From an uncultured Armatimonadota bacterium (GTDB taxonomy: Bacteria > Armatimonadota > Armatimonadia > Armatimonadales > Armatimonadaceae), in assembly GCA_903910385.1 (NCBI GenBank), contig CAIVZM010000036.1, forward strand, positions 1-35,019: DNA of 35,019 bases, written 5' to 3'. The stretch's first letter is position 1. Each line of letters opens with the position of its first letter. The translations under genes were made by a program, and so were the position numbers. This document shows, one piece after another, positions 1 to 8,096 of the stretch. The notes under the pieces are model-generated. The model was not told the origin of the DNA, ran no database searches, and saw only the letters and a program-made list of their open reading frames with translations.

Positions 1-741
1 ACCATTGGCGGCGTGACGGCGACAACCCGAACCCGTGACAATGCTGACGCAAATCACCCGGTCGGATTCTTCGAGATGCAAAATGTCACGGTCGGGGTTC
101 GCACCGCGACAATCAAGCTCTCGGACACAGTGACTCAGACCGTCGCCTTCGCAAAACCGGTGACGAGCGGAGTGAATACCGACCTGGAACTCTTCGTTAA
201 TATCGGTCAGGTCTACGGTCAGGTTCTCTTACCAGATAATAAAACGGGGGCATCCGGCGCGTTCGTCACGATCAGCGCTACCGGCGACACCGTTCAAGCG
301 GACAGCAACGGGTTCTTCCTGTTGACCGAGATTCCTACCAGCGACTCCGCTCCGATTACCACCGATGTCCTCGCCGTCAAGGCGACGGCTTCCGGATCGA
401 AGTCAGTTTCCGTTCACTTTGGCCTCAATGACATCGGGACACTTACCCTCAGGGATGACGGAAACGTGAACCCACCGGGAGCGCCCTATACTCTCACCGG
501 AACCATCACCGTCCCCGGCGTAGGAGCGGTAGCCAACACGACAGTCGTTCTATTCCGTAATGGCGTGCAGACGGAGAATGGCGTCACCAATGCTCAGGGC
601 AAGTATTATTTCTATGTCCCGGTTGGAACGTACAGCATCCGCGCTATCAGGAGCGGATATAAGGACACGCAATCGCCCGATTTCAATCTGACAGACCCTT
701 CCAATCCTGTTACCACCAACATAACTCTGGAAAACCTTTAA
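1..741 (+). CDS. Surface protein with carboxypeptidase-regulatory-like domains (3' part only)
   Basis: The reading frame is open from the first base, so the real start lies upstream; the GTG at 13 is probably internal. About 246 residues are visible. They form two beta-sandwich modules of the CarboxypepD_reg/SdrD-B type, one around residues 60-150 (GQVYGQV...GAFVTISATGD...ADSNGFFLL) and one around 160-245 (LTGTITVPGVG...TVVLFRNG...TNAQGKYYFYVPVGTYSIRA). The pattern of a tag, a V/I-rich strand, NAQGKYYF and GTYSI is typical of this fold. Such modules usually sit in secreted or surface proteins as adhesive or structural repeats, with no catalysis. The C-terminus has no obvious sorting or anchor signal. 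It is followed by a hairpin at 788-817 and a convergent gene. The domain call is firm; the biological role is unknown because the N-terminus is missing. Confidence 0.75.
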   Translation, partial: TIGGVTATTRTRDNADANHPVGFFEMQNVTVGVRTATIKLSDTVTQTVAFAKPVTSGVNTDLELFVNIGQVYGQVLLPDNKTGASGAFVTISATGDTVQADSNGFFLLTEIPTSDSAPITTDVLAVKATASGSKSVSVHFGLNDIGTLTLRDDGNVNPPGAPYTLTGTITVPGVGAVANTTVVLFRNGVQTENGVTNAQGKYYFYVPVGTYSIRAIRSGYKDTQSPDFNLTDPSNPVTTNITLENL

Positions 742-787
742 TCGAAACCGTCTCAACAACGGCAAAACCGAAGGGTTTATAAGACAG

Positions 788-817
788 CGGGTCGTCCAGA
801 TGATTCTGGACGACCCG
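788..817. terminator. Hairpin between convergent genes, probable bidirectional terminator
   Basis: Perfect 13-bp inverted repeat, CGGGTCGTCCAGA at 788-800 and its complement at 805-817, with a TGAT loop. It lies between the stop of the plus-strand surface protein (741) and the stop of the minus-strand translin-like gene (865). There is no T-run on either side, so intrinsic termination is inferred from position and stem strength only. Confidence 0.55.
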
Positions 818-864
818 TCGTCGTTGGAAATTATCCGATCTTTGGCGGAAATATTGGATAGACG

Positions 865-1518
865 CTATGGTCGAGAGTGATAATCTTCCGTCACGGGCGT
901 TGCGGACTGCTCTTCCAGCGCTGCCAGCAATCGGAATTGCAGAACGGCGTTGGTCACATCGCCTCGCGTTCGCTCGACGACGGCGCGGAGGGCATCGCAG
1001 GTACGGCGTAATCCGTCTGTTATCGCATCCGGGTAATCAACCGTAATCAGCGCCGATAGAATCTCATCCATGGCTGCCAGCATCCGTAATGCAGGTTCCC
1101 TTTCCCCCCGCCGCAAACAATCCAGACAGTAACGTCTTCCCTCCGATGCCGCTTCCGCCAATCCGTTGAGATAGGCGGCAGGGGCGATACCCAGCGATTC
1201 CGGCGTCGGCAAATCCGATCCATGAATCAAAGCGAACAACGTCTCCGCTTCCGCCAGTTCTTTATGCGCGTCCTGCACATAACCGGCGAAATACAGATCC
1301 GGGTGCGTCGCCAGCGCTGACCTTACTCGTTGCGCTTCTTCGCCAGCGGCATCGAGTGTAATACGGGCGATCTCGGACTCACCGCGATGCAGGGAACGGA
1401 TGGCATTAGCGCAGGTGCGGGTCAACGCCCGCCCGTGCGCGAGGGCGATTTCTCGCGCTTTATATTTCGTCTCGAGCATTTCCCGGCAATGACCGATGAC
1501 ATCAGGGAGATTATTCAT
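865..1518 (-). CDS. Translin-family protein
   Basis: 217-aa, almost wholly alpha-helical protein. It shows the spaced conserved blocks of the translin/TRAX family (PF01997, common in archaea and often mis-annotated as haloacid dehalogenase there): a REIALAHGRALTRTCANAIRSL-like N-terminal helix followed by HRGE, the block AGYVQDAHKELAEAE with paired acids, PESLG...AYLNGLAEAASEGRRYCLDCLRRGE, then VDYPDAI...GLRRTCDALRAVVERTRGD near residues 165-195. Eukaryotic family members are ssDNA/RNA-binding proteins and, in C3PO, acidic-residue RNases. Here the acids in the AEAE helix and in TRGD could form such a site, which is inference. The gene is divergent from the GNAT gene at 1592 with only 73 nt between starts. 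The ATG at 1518 has a weak GGAAAA upstream. Family assignment is fairly confident; function in bacteria is not established. Confidence 0.7.
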   Translation of the reverse strand: MNNLPDVIGHCREMLETKYKAREIALAHGRALTRTCANAIRSLHRGESEIARITLDAAGEEAQRVRSALATHPDLYFAGYVQDAHKELAEAETLFALIHGSDLPTPESLGIAPAAYLNGLAEAASEGRRYCLDCLRRGEREPALRMLAAMDEILSALITVDYPDAITDGLRRTCDALRAVVERTRGDVTNAVLQFRLLAALEEQSATPVTEDYHSRP

Positions 1519-1544
1519 GAACTATTTTCCGGCGAAAAGGCGTC

Positions 1545-1573
1545 TCGCCACAGCACGTTTATTCGCTTATAAT
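1545..1573 (+). promoter_or_regulatory. Putative sigma70-type promoter of the GNAT gene
   Basis: A perfect TATAAT lies at 1568-1573, with TCGCCA (4 of 6 matches to TTGACA) at 1545-1550, spacer 17. The predicted start of transcription near 1580 leaves a leader of about a dozen bases that is almost entirely the ribosome binding site (CAGGAG, 1578-1583) before ATG 1592. Confidence 0.45.
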
Positions 1574-1591
1574 AGCGCAGGAGAAAGCCTG

Positions 1592-2647
1592 ATGTCATCC
1601 TCTGAAATTAGTTCTGAAATAGATCTCGTTACATTGCCTATCCACTCGTTCGATATTAAGTCCGAGGATGAAACCCTGTTACGCGCCAGCCATGATTTCC
1701 AGACGCTGCTGGAACAGGAACGCGCCCCGGAAGATCCGACGACACGCTATGAACAGCGCCTCGCCTCGTTACGCAGTATCCCCTCGTTTGTGGATGTGTA
1801 TATCTGGCATATCTCGTTACCGGATGGTCGTATCATAGCAGAAGCCGATATCGCCCTTCTAAAGATGGAAGAAAACGCTCATATGGGGCAATTTCAGGTC
1901 AGCGTCCTGCCGGAATTCCGGTGTCAGGGGTTGGGGAAGCGTCTTTTCCGTCAAGTTCTGGCCATCGCCGAACAGAATGACCGCCGCCTGCTGATTACCG
2001 GTTCCAGTGACAGAGTCCCCGCAGGCGCAGAGTTCATGCACTTTATCGGCGCGAAGCCGGGTATGGAATCGCATGTGAACCAGTTGACACTCGCGGAAAT
2101 CGATCCAGAGTTATTGTCCCGGTGGTCGGAGATTCCAGAAGGCTTTACGCCCGGATGGTGGGAAGGCGCTTATCCGGAAAGCGATATCGAGGAGATTGTC
2201 GAACTCAACGAACTGATGAATCAGGTGCCGCGCGGCGATCTGGATGTCGAGGATTTTCACTGGACGGCGGAACACCTTCGCCAGCAGGAAAAATCCCACG
2301 CGGCAGTAGGAATTCAACGATGGTCTCTGTATGTCCGACACAACGAATCCGGCAAGATCGCCGGTTATACCGAAGTCTTCTGGAATCCGAACAAACCCAT
2401 GAACCTCGGTCAGGGAATCACCGCCGTCTGGCCTCAGTATCGCGGAAGCGGCATCGGTCGCTTTCTCAAGGCGGCGATGCTGACGCGCGTCCGGCAAGAA
2501 CGCCCGGAAGTATTGCGCGTTCGCACGGATAATGCCGATATGAATGCGCCGATGCTGAAAATCAATACCGAACTGGGTTTCAAGCCGTATATTGCGGAGA
2601 CGGTGTGGCAGGTGGACGTTCCAGAGGCGCGGAAAATCATCGGTTAA
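1592..2647 (+). CDS. Tandem GNAT N-acetyltransferase
   Basis: 351-aa protein with two GNAT folds. The first acetyl-CoA loop is at residues about 103-118 (VSVLPEFRCQGLGKRLF) and the second at about 277-292 (ITAVWPQYRGSGIGRFL), followed by the typical ADMNAPMLKINTELGF C-terminal strand-helix. The R/Q-x-x-G-x-G/A signatures are intact in both halves, with the second the closer match. Tandem GNAT proteins of this size include mycothiol synthase-like and aminoglycoside-type acetyltransferases; I cannot name the acceptor. The ATG at 1592 was chosen because CAGGAG lies 8 bases upstream; the frame stays open further 5' but overlaps the divergent translin-like gene. Neighbours give no pathway clue. 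Confidence 0.8.
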   Translation: MSSSEISSEIDLVTLPIHSFDIKSEDETLLRASHDFQTLLEQERAPEDPTTRYEQRLASLRSIPSFVDVYIWHISLPDGRIIAEADIALLKMEENAHMGQFQVSVLPEFRCQGLGKRLFRQVLAIAEQNDRRLLITGSSDRVPAGAEFMHFIGAKPGMESHVNQLTLAEIDPELLSRWSEIPEGFTPGWWEGAYPESDIEEIVELNELMNQVPRGDLDVEDFHWTAEHLRQQEKSHAAVGIQRWSLYVRHNESGKIAGYTEVFWNPNKPMNLGQGITAVWPQYRGSGIGRFLKAAMLTRVRQERPEVLRVRTDNADMNAPMLKINTELGFKPYIAETVWQVDVPEARKIIG

Positions 2648-2733
2648 TCAATACGCTCGGTTACTGGATCGAAAGAAACCTATTGACAGCAGTCCGCTTA
2701 ACCAGAGACAGATTATCTCTCCCGTTTATGTTG

Positions 2734-2747
2734 TACAATATACTATG
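2734..2747 (+). promoter_or_regulatory. TACAAT -10 box directly before ATG (possible leaderless start)
   Basis: TACAAT at 2734-2739 is separated from ATG 2745 by five bases, so transcription would begin at or next to the start codon. No Shine-Dalgarno sequence precedes this ATG and no good -35 box is at the expected place. The same hexamer and the same 5-base gap occur before the M48 protease at 26594. Confidence 0.4.
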
Positions 2748-3077
2748 AACGTCGCGAACGAAATAAGCCCGGGCGTCACCCCGGACGCCGTGATCGAAGA
2801 GTTTTTAGAGGGAGAACCTCGGGCGGAATTCTGGCGGGAACTACGAGAATCGCTTCAGGAACGCCTTTCCTCGGCGGTAGAAAACCTCGGTCAGATCACG
2901 CCGGAGCATCCTGACTACAAAGCGCAGGAAACTCGTGTTGCGGAACTGCGTCAGCAGGTTCGCGCCCTTGCCACAGAAGAGGCGGTAACGGAATTCGTCG
3001 AGGATTCCATCCGACGGACGCTAAACCGACCGTTGCGTTTTGGCGCCGTGTATATGGATGAATTCGACGAGGACTAG
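2745..3077 (+). CDS. Small acidic helical protein of unknown function
   Basis: 110 aa, rich in Glu and Gln and predicted to be mostly helical, with a probable coiled-coil stretch around residues 30-75 (RELRESLQERLSS...RVAELRQQVRALATEEA). It ends in an acidic tail (VYMDEFDED). No recognised domain, no signal peptide and no membrane segment. ATG 2745 was chosen because it follows the TACAAT box and begins a sensible N-terminus; the open frame extends upstream to 2592 but overlaps the GNAT gene. It is first in a run of three genes: the next starts 23 nt downstream. Function unknown. Confidence 0.65.
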   Translation: MNVANEISPGVTPDAVIEEFLEGEPRAEFWRELRESLQERLSSAVENLGQITPEHPDYKAQETRVAELRQQVRALATEEAVTEFVEDSIRRTLNRPLRFGAVYMDEFDED

Positions 3078-3100
3078 GGTTCCTGATTACCCGACGCCCT

Positions 3101-3853
3101 ATGCCACGTTGCCAGCGCACCTTTTACTATTTACGTCATAGCGATCTCCCGGCGGGCGCCGCCAGCGCCGCGACAGGGAATGCCTTACGATGGATCTGCC
3201 CTTACTGTACGGATGCGGAGATTTATGAACGTATCGGGGAAGCCGAACTGCTCCAGTACGCCCTGCTTGCAGAAAACTACTGCAAGCAGGAATTCGGTGC
3301 GCCCACGGACGCTCCTCGTCCCTACGCGCTGTTTTACGGAGTACGCCCCGAATGCCGTCTGGAACTTTCTGACTACCGCTACGATATATATCTCCAACAA
3401 GGTAGCGACGCATTCCAGTTACGGTTGCAAATCGGTCATGAGATGTTTCACCGGGTATGCTCTCAGGGAAGAGTGTTTCACTGGACGCATGAAATGCTTG
3501 CCTGCATGACGGCTGTCCGATTGTTACGTCAGTATGCCAGCGCAGAGTACGCCGACTCCATCGCGCAGGAGTATCTCAAGCAATCGGAGAAGTGTTCGAT
3601 GGGCGCAATGCTCCATTCGAACGTTACAGACCCGCCTTATACGGAGGGCATTTACGGGCGAGCGTTTGTTACCGGAGTATTGCTACAGGAAGCGGTTGGT
3701 TGGCACCTGCTCCGTCGTCTGGCCCGTTCTTTGAACAAGCGCGGGCAAGTGGATATTTCGTTATGGTTGCAGCGTCTCCCCGCCGAGGTTGTCGCCCCGG
3801 CGCTGAAAGTATTGAAAGGGGCGGAAAATCCGCCAACTCAGAATGCAGGATAA
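3101..3853 (+). CDS. Uncharacterised protein with HEMFH zinc-metalloprotease motif
   Basis: 250 aa, no signal peptide. Near the N-terminus C33-P-Y-C36, together with C4, could be half of a zinc ribbon. The centre has LRLQIGHEMFHRV, that is H113-E-x-x-H117, followed by H130-E131 (FHWTHEMLACM), an acid 14 residues downstream of the second His. This fits a minigluzincin-like arrangement (HExxH plus a downstream Glu) but is not a family I recognise. The rest is helical. Cytoplasmic location is inferred from the lack of a leader. It is second of three genes and overlaps the next by 11 nt, suggesting translational coupling. No strong Shine-Dalgarno is seen before ATG 3101. The HExxH could be fortuitous, but its flanks (hydrophobic IG before, RV after) fit a catalytic helix. 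Confidence 0.65.
   Translation: MPRCQRTFYYLRHSDLPAGAASAATGNALRWICPYCTDAEIYERIGEAELLQYALLAENYCKQEFGAPTDAPRPYALFYGVRPECRLELSDYRYDIYLQQGSDAFQLRLQIGHEMFHRVCSQGRVFHWTHEMLACMTAVRLLRQYASAEYADSIAQEYLKQSEKCSMGAMLHSNVTDPPYTEGIYGRAFVTGVLLQEAVGWHLLRRLARSLNKRGQVDISLWLQRLPAEVVAPALKVLKGAENPPTQNAG
3820..3834 (+). promoter_or_regulatory. Small hairpin between ribosome site and start codon of the next gene
   Basis: GGCGGA, loop AAA, TCCGCC forms a perfect 6-bp stem. It lies between a purine-rich AAAGGGG (3816-3821) and ATG 3843. Folding would partly cover the ribosome site or shorten its distance to the ATG. A translational role is inference. Confidence 0.3.
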
Positions 3854-4475
3854 TTCGTCGAATACGGGAATTTATAGTGTAGAGGGACGTCCATCCGGAT
3901 TAGCTATTGTACGCCAGAGTGCGCCACGAATATGGACGCCCGCACAGGGAGCATCGGGTCTGCTTATTGTCCCTCCATCTCCTTCACTGAGCGCCGTTAT
4001 CGGCGGACGAATCATTGATTTAGGCGCAGCAGGCCCCGGAAACGCCCGACAGGCGGCGGAAGAAATCACACGGAGGGTAGCACAAGTGACGCTGGGAGGA
4101 ATTGTCATCGTGAGCAATGCAAGGCAGAAGGAACCGACTAAAATTGTTGGTCATCCCGACCTGGCGTCCGGGGCCAGCGTTCAACGCGGCGATACGCTAT
4201 ATGTCTCCGTTGCCGAAGCGGTTTACCGCCAGACACGCGGCGAATCCGTTGAAATCCATCTGTCGCCGGATGAGGACGATCAGGAAGCATTGACAGATTT
4301 ACGCCGTCGCGCACGACAACGATGGGAAAATGACCGACTTCCCGATGGGTGGACTCGACCGCTCGCCGCCCGTCCCGCGACGCAACCCAGCGCCAGCAAA
4401 GAGGATTCACTCGAACCTTTACAGGAGGAGTTGCAGGAATTAGCGGATCGATTTCGTGCACGCGACTCACGATAA
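3843..4475 (+). CDS. Unknown protein, third gene of the metalloprotease-like run
   Basis: 210 aa, not recognised. The N-terminal half is beta-rich and hydrophobic (SGLAIVRQSAPRIWTP, GLLIVPPSPSLSAVIGGRIIDLG, TLGGIVIVSNARQ). A middle strand region follows (VGHPDLASGASVQRGDTLYVSVAEAVYRQTRGESVEIHL), then a charged, probably disordered or coiled C-terminus (EDDQEALTDLRRRARQRWE ... EPLQEELQELADRFRARDSR). There is no signal peptide. The ATG at 3843 lies inside the end of the upstream gene (11-nt overlap), which supports co-translation with the HEMFH protein. Downstream is a hairpin at 4541-4576 that may end the transcript. No function proposed. Confidence 0.6.
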   Translation: MQDNSSNTGIYSVEGRPSGLAIVRQSAPRIWTPAQGASGLLIVPPSPSLSAVIGGRIIDLGAAGPGNARQAAEEITRRVAQVTLGGIVIVSNARQKEPTKIVGHPDLASGASVQRGDTLYVSVAEAVYRQTRGESVEIHLSPDEDDQEALTDLRRRARQRWENDRLPDGWTRPLAARPATQPSASKEDSLEPLQEELQELADRFRARDSR

Positions 4476-4540
4476 GCGATAACAGGGTGCGTTTAGCGCG
4501 ATGCCTGTGGCTTCTATTTTGTCGTAAGTCTTTGTCGTAA

Positions 4541-4576
4541 ACGGATCGTAGGCGGATTCGTCTACCTATGATCCGT
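4541..4576 (+). terminator. Hairpin after the three-gene run
   Basis: ACGGATC (4541-4547) pairs with GATCCGT (4570-4576), with an inner GTAG/CTAC pairing. A short T-run (CTTTTT, near 4587-4592) follows slightly downstream. It sits between the unknown gene ending at 4475 and the DUF1992 gene, so it may end the first transcript or be a 5' leader structure of the second. Confidence 0.4.
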
Positions 4577-4609
4577 TGAACGCCGACTTTTTACGAGAGG
4601 AATTTTGCG

Positions 4610-5083
4610 GTGGCAGTCAACGATGAACCAAACTTTGACTGGGCGAAACTGATCGCCGAACGGCAAATCGCCGACGCCATAGAGGCGGGAGAGTTTGATA
4701 ACCTGCCCGGCATGGGCAAGCCGCTTGATCTGGAAGAAGACGCTTTTACGCCGGTTTCCGTCCGTCTCCTGAATAAAATCCTGAAGAACAGCGGGGCGGT
4801 TCCGGAATGGATTCAGGCGGAAAAAGATATCAATAATGAAATCCGCGATGTCTCGTTGTCCCGTGAACGCGGGCTCCGTGGCATCCGTCACGCTCGAAAC
4901 GCCGCTTCGCGGGAACGCGCCGCAGAACGCCTCCGCACTGACTATCGCCAACGGATCGAACTGGTAAATAACCTGATTTTCAAGTACAACTACATCGCGC
5001 CAAGCGGCGTTATCCGTGTCTTTTTCCCCTATAAAATCAAGGAAGAGATGGCGGAACTGGAGCTCCAGATAGAAGCGGCATAA
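4610..5083 (+). CDS. DUF1992 (DnaJ subfamily C member 28-like conserved domain) protein
   Basis: 157 aa carrying the family hallmark near residues 14-45: LIAERQIADAIEAGEFDNLPGMGKPLDL, followed by a helical second half with many Arg/Glu. The family (PF09350) is widespread and small; a molecular role has not been firmly assigned. No signal peptide or membrane segment. The GTG at 4610 is preceded by GAGAGGAA about 10 bases upstream, a good ribosome site. The threonine aldolase gene follows after 74 nt in the same direction. Confidence 0.85.
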   Translation: MAVNDEPNFDWAKLIAERQIADAIEAGEFDNLPGMGKPLDLEEDAFTPVSVRLLNKILKNSGAVPEWIQAEKDINNEIRDVSLSRERGLRGIRHARNAASRERAAERLRTDYRQRIELVNNLIFKYNYIAPSGVIRVFFPYKIKEEMAELELQIEAA

Positions 5084-5157
5084 TCGTTCCCGTTTCTGTC
5101 AGCATATTTGTTTGTAATAGCCCGACACACCGTTTACGTGCTACCTTAAAACCGCTT

Positions 5158-6189
5158 ATGATTGATCTGTTTTCCGATACCATGACAAAGCCTTCCCCGG
5201 CGATGCGGCAAGCGATGGCATCGGCGGAAGTGGGCGACGAAACCTTCGGCGAAGACCCGACAGTCAACGACCTGTGCGAATTTGCGGCGGGCCTACTGGG
5301 GAAAGAAGCGGCGATTTTCGTTCCCTCGGCGACCATGGCGAACCAGATCGCGATCAAGATTCTGACGCAACCCGGCGACGAGCTCATCTGTCATGAAAAC
5401 GCGCATATCCGTCTCTATGAGGGCGGCGCTCCGGCGGCGCTTTCCGGCGTCTCCCTGTGGACATTACCGGGGGAGCGAGGGATTCTCACCCCGGCGCAGA
5501 TTCGTGGCGCCGTACGCCCTGATGACCCGCACTATCCGCGCACCCGTCTGGTATGTCTGGAAAACACCCATAATAAGGCGGGCGGTTGCGTCTGGAAGTT
5601 AGAAGAAATCGTCGCGGTGGAGCAAGCGGCGCGGGAATTCGGGCTGGCGATGCATCTGGACGGGTCTCGCCTGATGAACGCCGCCACTGCGACTGGAGTC
5701 CCCGCTTCGCGGATCGCTTCTTCCTTCGATACAGTGACACTGTGTCTGTCCAAAGGTCTGGGCGCTCCGGTGGGCGCGATTCTGGCGACAAGCGCGGAGC
5801 ATATCAAAACCGCCCGACGCTGGAAAAAAGTCTTCGGTGGCATGATGCGACAGGCAGGAATTATCGCCGCTGGCGGTCTATACGCCCTGCAAAATAATAT
5901 CGACCGCCTTTCCGAAGATCATGAAAACGCCGCAATTCTTGCGGAAGGTCTTTCTCAGATTCCTGGCGTTCGACTTGACCCCTATCCCGAGACCAATATT
6001 GTCTATTGCGATATCTCCGCCACCGGACTGAGCGATACCGAAGCGGCCGCTCGCCTGAAATCGGAGGGAGTTCGCACCTCCGGCGGCTATGGCGCAGGCT
6101 ATTCCCGCCTGCGCTTCGTCACACACCTCGATATTTCGTGCGAACAAACTCTTACGGCAGTAGAAGTTTGCCGCCGCGCCTTTGCTTGA
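5158..6189 (+). CDS. ltaE: Low-specificity L-threonine aldolase
   Basis: 343 aa, the usual length. PLP-dependent fold type I enzyme that cleaves L-threonine/L-allo-threonine to glycine and acetaldehyde in the cytoplasm. Diagnostic blocks: N-terminal IDLFSDTMTKPSPAMRQAM and VGDETFGEDPTVN; VPSATMANQIA; CLENTHNKAGG (residues about 133-143); MHLDGSR with D168, which contacts the PLP ring nitrogen; and LCLSKGLGAPVGA with the Schiff-base lysine K199. ATG 5158 gives the family N-terminus directly. The Shine-Dalgarno before it is weak. Downstream is an M32 peptidase in the same direction; the two may both serve amino-acid salvage, though nothing ties them biochemically. Confidence 0.93.
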   Translation: MIDLFSDTMTKPSPAMRQAMASAEVGDETFGEDPTVNDLCEFAAGLLGKEAAIFVPSATMANQIAIKILTQPGDELICHENAHIRLYEGGAPAALSGVSLWTLPGERGILTPAQIRGAVRPDDPHYPRTRLVCLENTHNKAGGCVWKLEEIVAVEQAAREFGLAMHLDGSRLMNAATATGVPASRIASSFDTVTLCLSKGLGAPVGAILATSAEHIKTARRWKKVFGGMMRQAGIIAAGGLYALQNNIDRLSEDHENAAILAEGLSQIPGVRLDPYPETNIVYCDISATGLSDTEAAARLKSEGVRTSGGYGAGYSRLRFVTHLDISCEQTLTAVEVCRRAFA

Positions 6190-6414
6190 ATCTATGGCGC
6201 CGGAAAGAAGCCTGATAAGCGAACCAAAACAGCGCTATTAGAAACCTGATCTGCCCCGGACAGTTTTAAAGGCTACCGCCTGAGTCATGTCGAAAAGTGA
6301 GAACCTCCTCATTCCATTTGAGGTATGATAAACATATTGCGCTCGACCGCCTCTGATGCCGGAGCGGTTCGTGAGCGCCACCCTTTGTTCCTGTCAGAAA
6401 GGTATTTTCCTCGC

Positions 6415-7917
6415 GTGGAAAACTATTCGAAGTTACTTGACCGTCTCAAAGAAATTACGCATCTGGGACGCGCCGGAGCGGTTCTGGGCTGGGATCAGCA
6501 GTGTTATATGCCGCCCGGCGGAGCGGAAGAACGGTCGGAAGAGTTCGCCGTCATCGGCAAATTCACCCACGAACTATTCACCGCTTCGGAAACGCAAAAA
6601 CTCCTTGAAGGAGCCGAAGCGGAAGTTACGAATCTCTCGCCGGACTCGGACGAGCGCCTGACTCTGCGCATGGTGCGCCGCGATTTCGATCAGGCGGTCA
6701 AAATCCCTTCGGCGCTGGTCTCGGAACTGGCGCGAGAGGAAGGGTTGGCGCATGAAATCTGGGTTAAGGCGCGGCAGGACAGCGACTGGAAACAGTTCGC
6801 GCCCAAACTGGAAAAACTCCTCGACCTTTCCCGCCAGAAAGCGGAATATCTCGGCTATACTGACCGCATCTATGATGCCCTGTTAGACCAGTACGAGCCG
6901 GGCAGGACCTCAGCGGAAGTGGAGACGGTCTTCAACAATCTGCGTCCGGGTCTGGTCAAACTGGTCCATGATATCGCCGCGGCGCCACCGATCAGCGATG
7001 CCTGTTTGCGCCGCGATTTCGATGAGGATGCGCAGAAGGCGTTCAGCGAATATGTCATCGGCAGATTGGGCTATGACTTTACGCGAGGACGACAGGATAA
7101 AGCAGTACACCCGTTCTGCACCTCTTTCGGGCGTAACGATGTCCGTATTACCACGCGTTACGAGAAGAACTGGCTTCCGTCATCCCTGATGGGTTCGATT
7201 CACGAAACCGGCCATGCGCTTTACGAACAGGGTTTCGCTCCTGGCGACGACGGTTCGCCGCTTTCCAATTCCGCCTCACTCGGAATCCACGAATCGCAAT
7301 CGCGCCTGTGGGAGAATATCGTCGGGCGGTCCCGCTCTTTCTGGAATATCTTCTACCCGGAACTGCAACAGCGCTTCCCCGGCGTCCTCGACAATATCAG
7401 CCTGAACGACTTCTATCGCGCCATCAACCGGGTCGAACCCTCGTTTATCCGTGTCGAAGCCGATGAGGTGACCTACAACCTCCATATTATGCTACGCTTT
7501 GAACTGGAGCAAGCGATGATGGACGGTTCCCTGAAAGTCGCGGATGTGCCGGAGGCATGGAACGAGAAAATGCGTTCCTACCTCGGCATTGTCCCGGAAA
7601 ACGATGCGCAGGGTTGCCTGCAGGATGTTCACTGGAGCGCCGCTCTGTTCGGCTATTTCCCGACCTATTCTCTGGGCACCATTCTTTCCGCGCAACTCTA
7701 TGAAAAGGCGATCAAGGACAATCCCGCCATTACGACCGATCTGGAAAACGGCGCGTTTGAGTCCCTTCTCGAATGGCTTCGCACCCATGTTCACCGACCG
7801 GGTCGTCGCTATCTTCCCGCCGAACTGATCGAGCGAATCTGCGGCGAACCCGCGCAATCACACTCGTACCTGAACTATCTGAACAGCAAGTTCGGCGCTC
7901 TTTACGGTCTGTCCTGA
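6415..7917 (+). CDS. M32-family carboxypeptidase (carboxypeptidase Taq)
   Basis: Zinc metallocarboxypeptidase that removes C-terminal residues from peptides in the cytoplasm. The family N-terminus (YSKLLDRLKEITHLGRAGAVLGWDQQCYMPPGGAEERSEE) is complete. From GTG 6415 (500 aa, the usual size) the zinc site is H263-E-T-G-H267 in MGSIHETGHALYEQG and the third ligand E293 in LGIHESQSRLWEN, 26 residues after the second His as in Thermus CP. Other family blocks seen: HPFCTSFGRNDVRITTRY and the C-terminal SYLNYLNSKFGALYG. An in-frame ATG at 6325 would add 30 residues unlike the family; GTG 6415 has AGAAAGG about 10 bases upstream, so I prefer it. A TATGAT at 6324-6329 overlaps the alternative ATG and may be the -10 box. 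Confidence 0.9.
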   Translation: MENYSKLLDRLKEITHLGRAGAVLGWDQQCYMPPGGAEERSEEFAVIGKFTHELFTASETQKLLEGAEAEVTNLSPDSDERLTLRMVRRDFDQAVKIPSALVSELAREEGLAHEIWVKARQDSDWKQFAPKLEKLLDLSRQKAEYLGYTDRIYDALLDQYEPGRTSAEVETVFNNLRPGLVKLVHDIAAAPPISDACLRRDFDEDAQKAFSEYVIGRLGYDFTRGRQDKAVHPFCTSFGRNDVRITTRYEKNWLPSSLMGSIHETGHALYEQGFAPGDDGSPLSNSASLGIHESQSRLWENIVGRSRSFWNIFYPELQQRFPGVLDNISLNDFYRAINRVEPSFIRVEADEVTYNLHIMLRFELEQAMMDGSLKVADVPEAWNEKMRSYLGIVPENDAQGCLQDVHWSAALFGYFPTYSLGTILSAQLYEKAIKDNPAITTDLENGAFESLLEWLRTHVHRPGRRYLPAELIERICGEPAQSHSYLNYLNSKFGALYGLS

Positions 7918-7958
7918 CACGGTTTGCAAACCGGTAATCGCCGTGATAAATTGAACGA

Positions 7959-7982
7959 GCGACTTTCTCCATCGAAAGTCGC
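7959..7982 (+). terminator. 9-bp hairpin between the carboxypeptidase and tRNA-Lys
   Basis: GCGACTTTC (7959-7967) and GAAAGTCGC (7974-7982) pair perfectly around a 6-base loop, ending 4 bases before the tRNA. There is no T-run. A 14-base palindrome (CGGTTTGCAAACCG, 7920-7933) begins three bases after the carboxypeptidase stop. Either could help end the carboxypeptidase transcript, or the hairpin could belong to the tRNA precursor leader. Confidence 0.35.
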
Positions 7983-7986
7983 GCAC

Positions 7987-8059
<73 letters not shown>

Positions 8060-8096
8060 TTCCATTGCCGAAAGGCAATAGTATATATTGCCAGTG

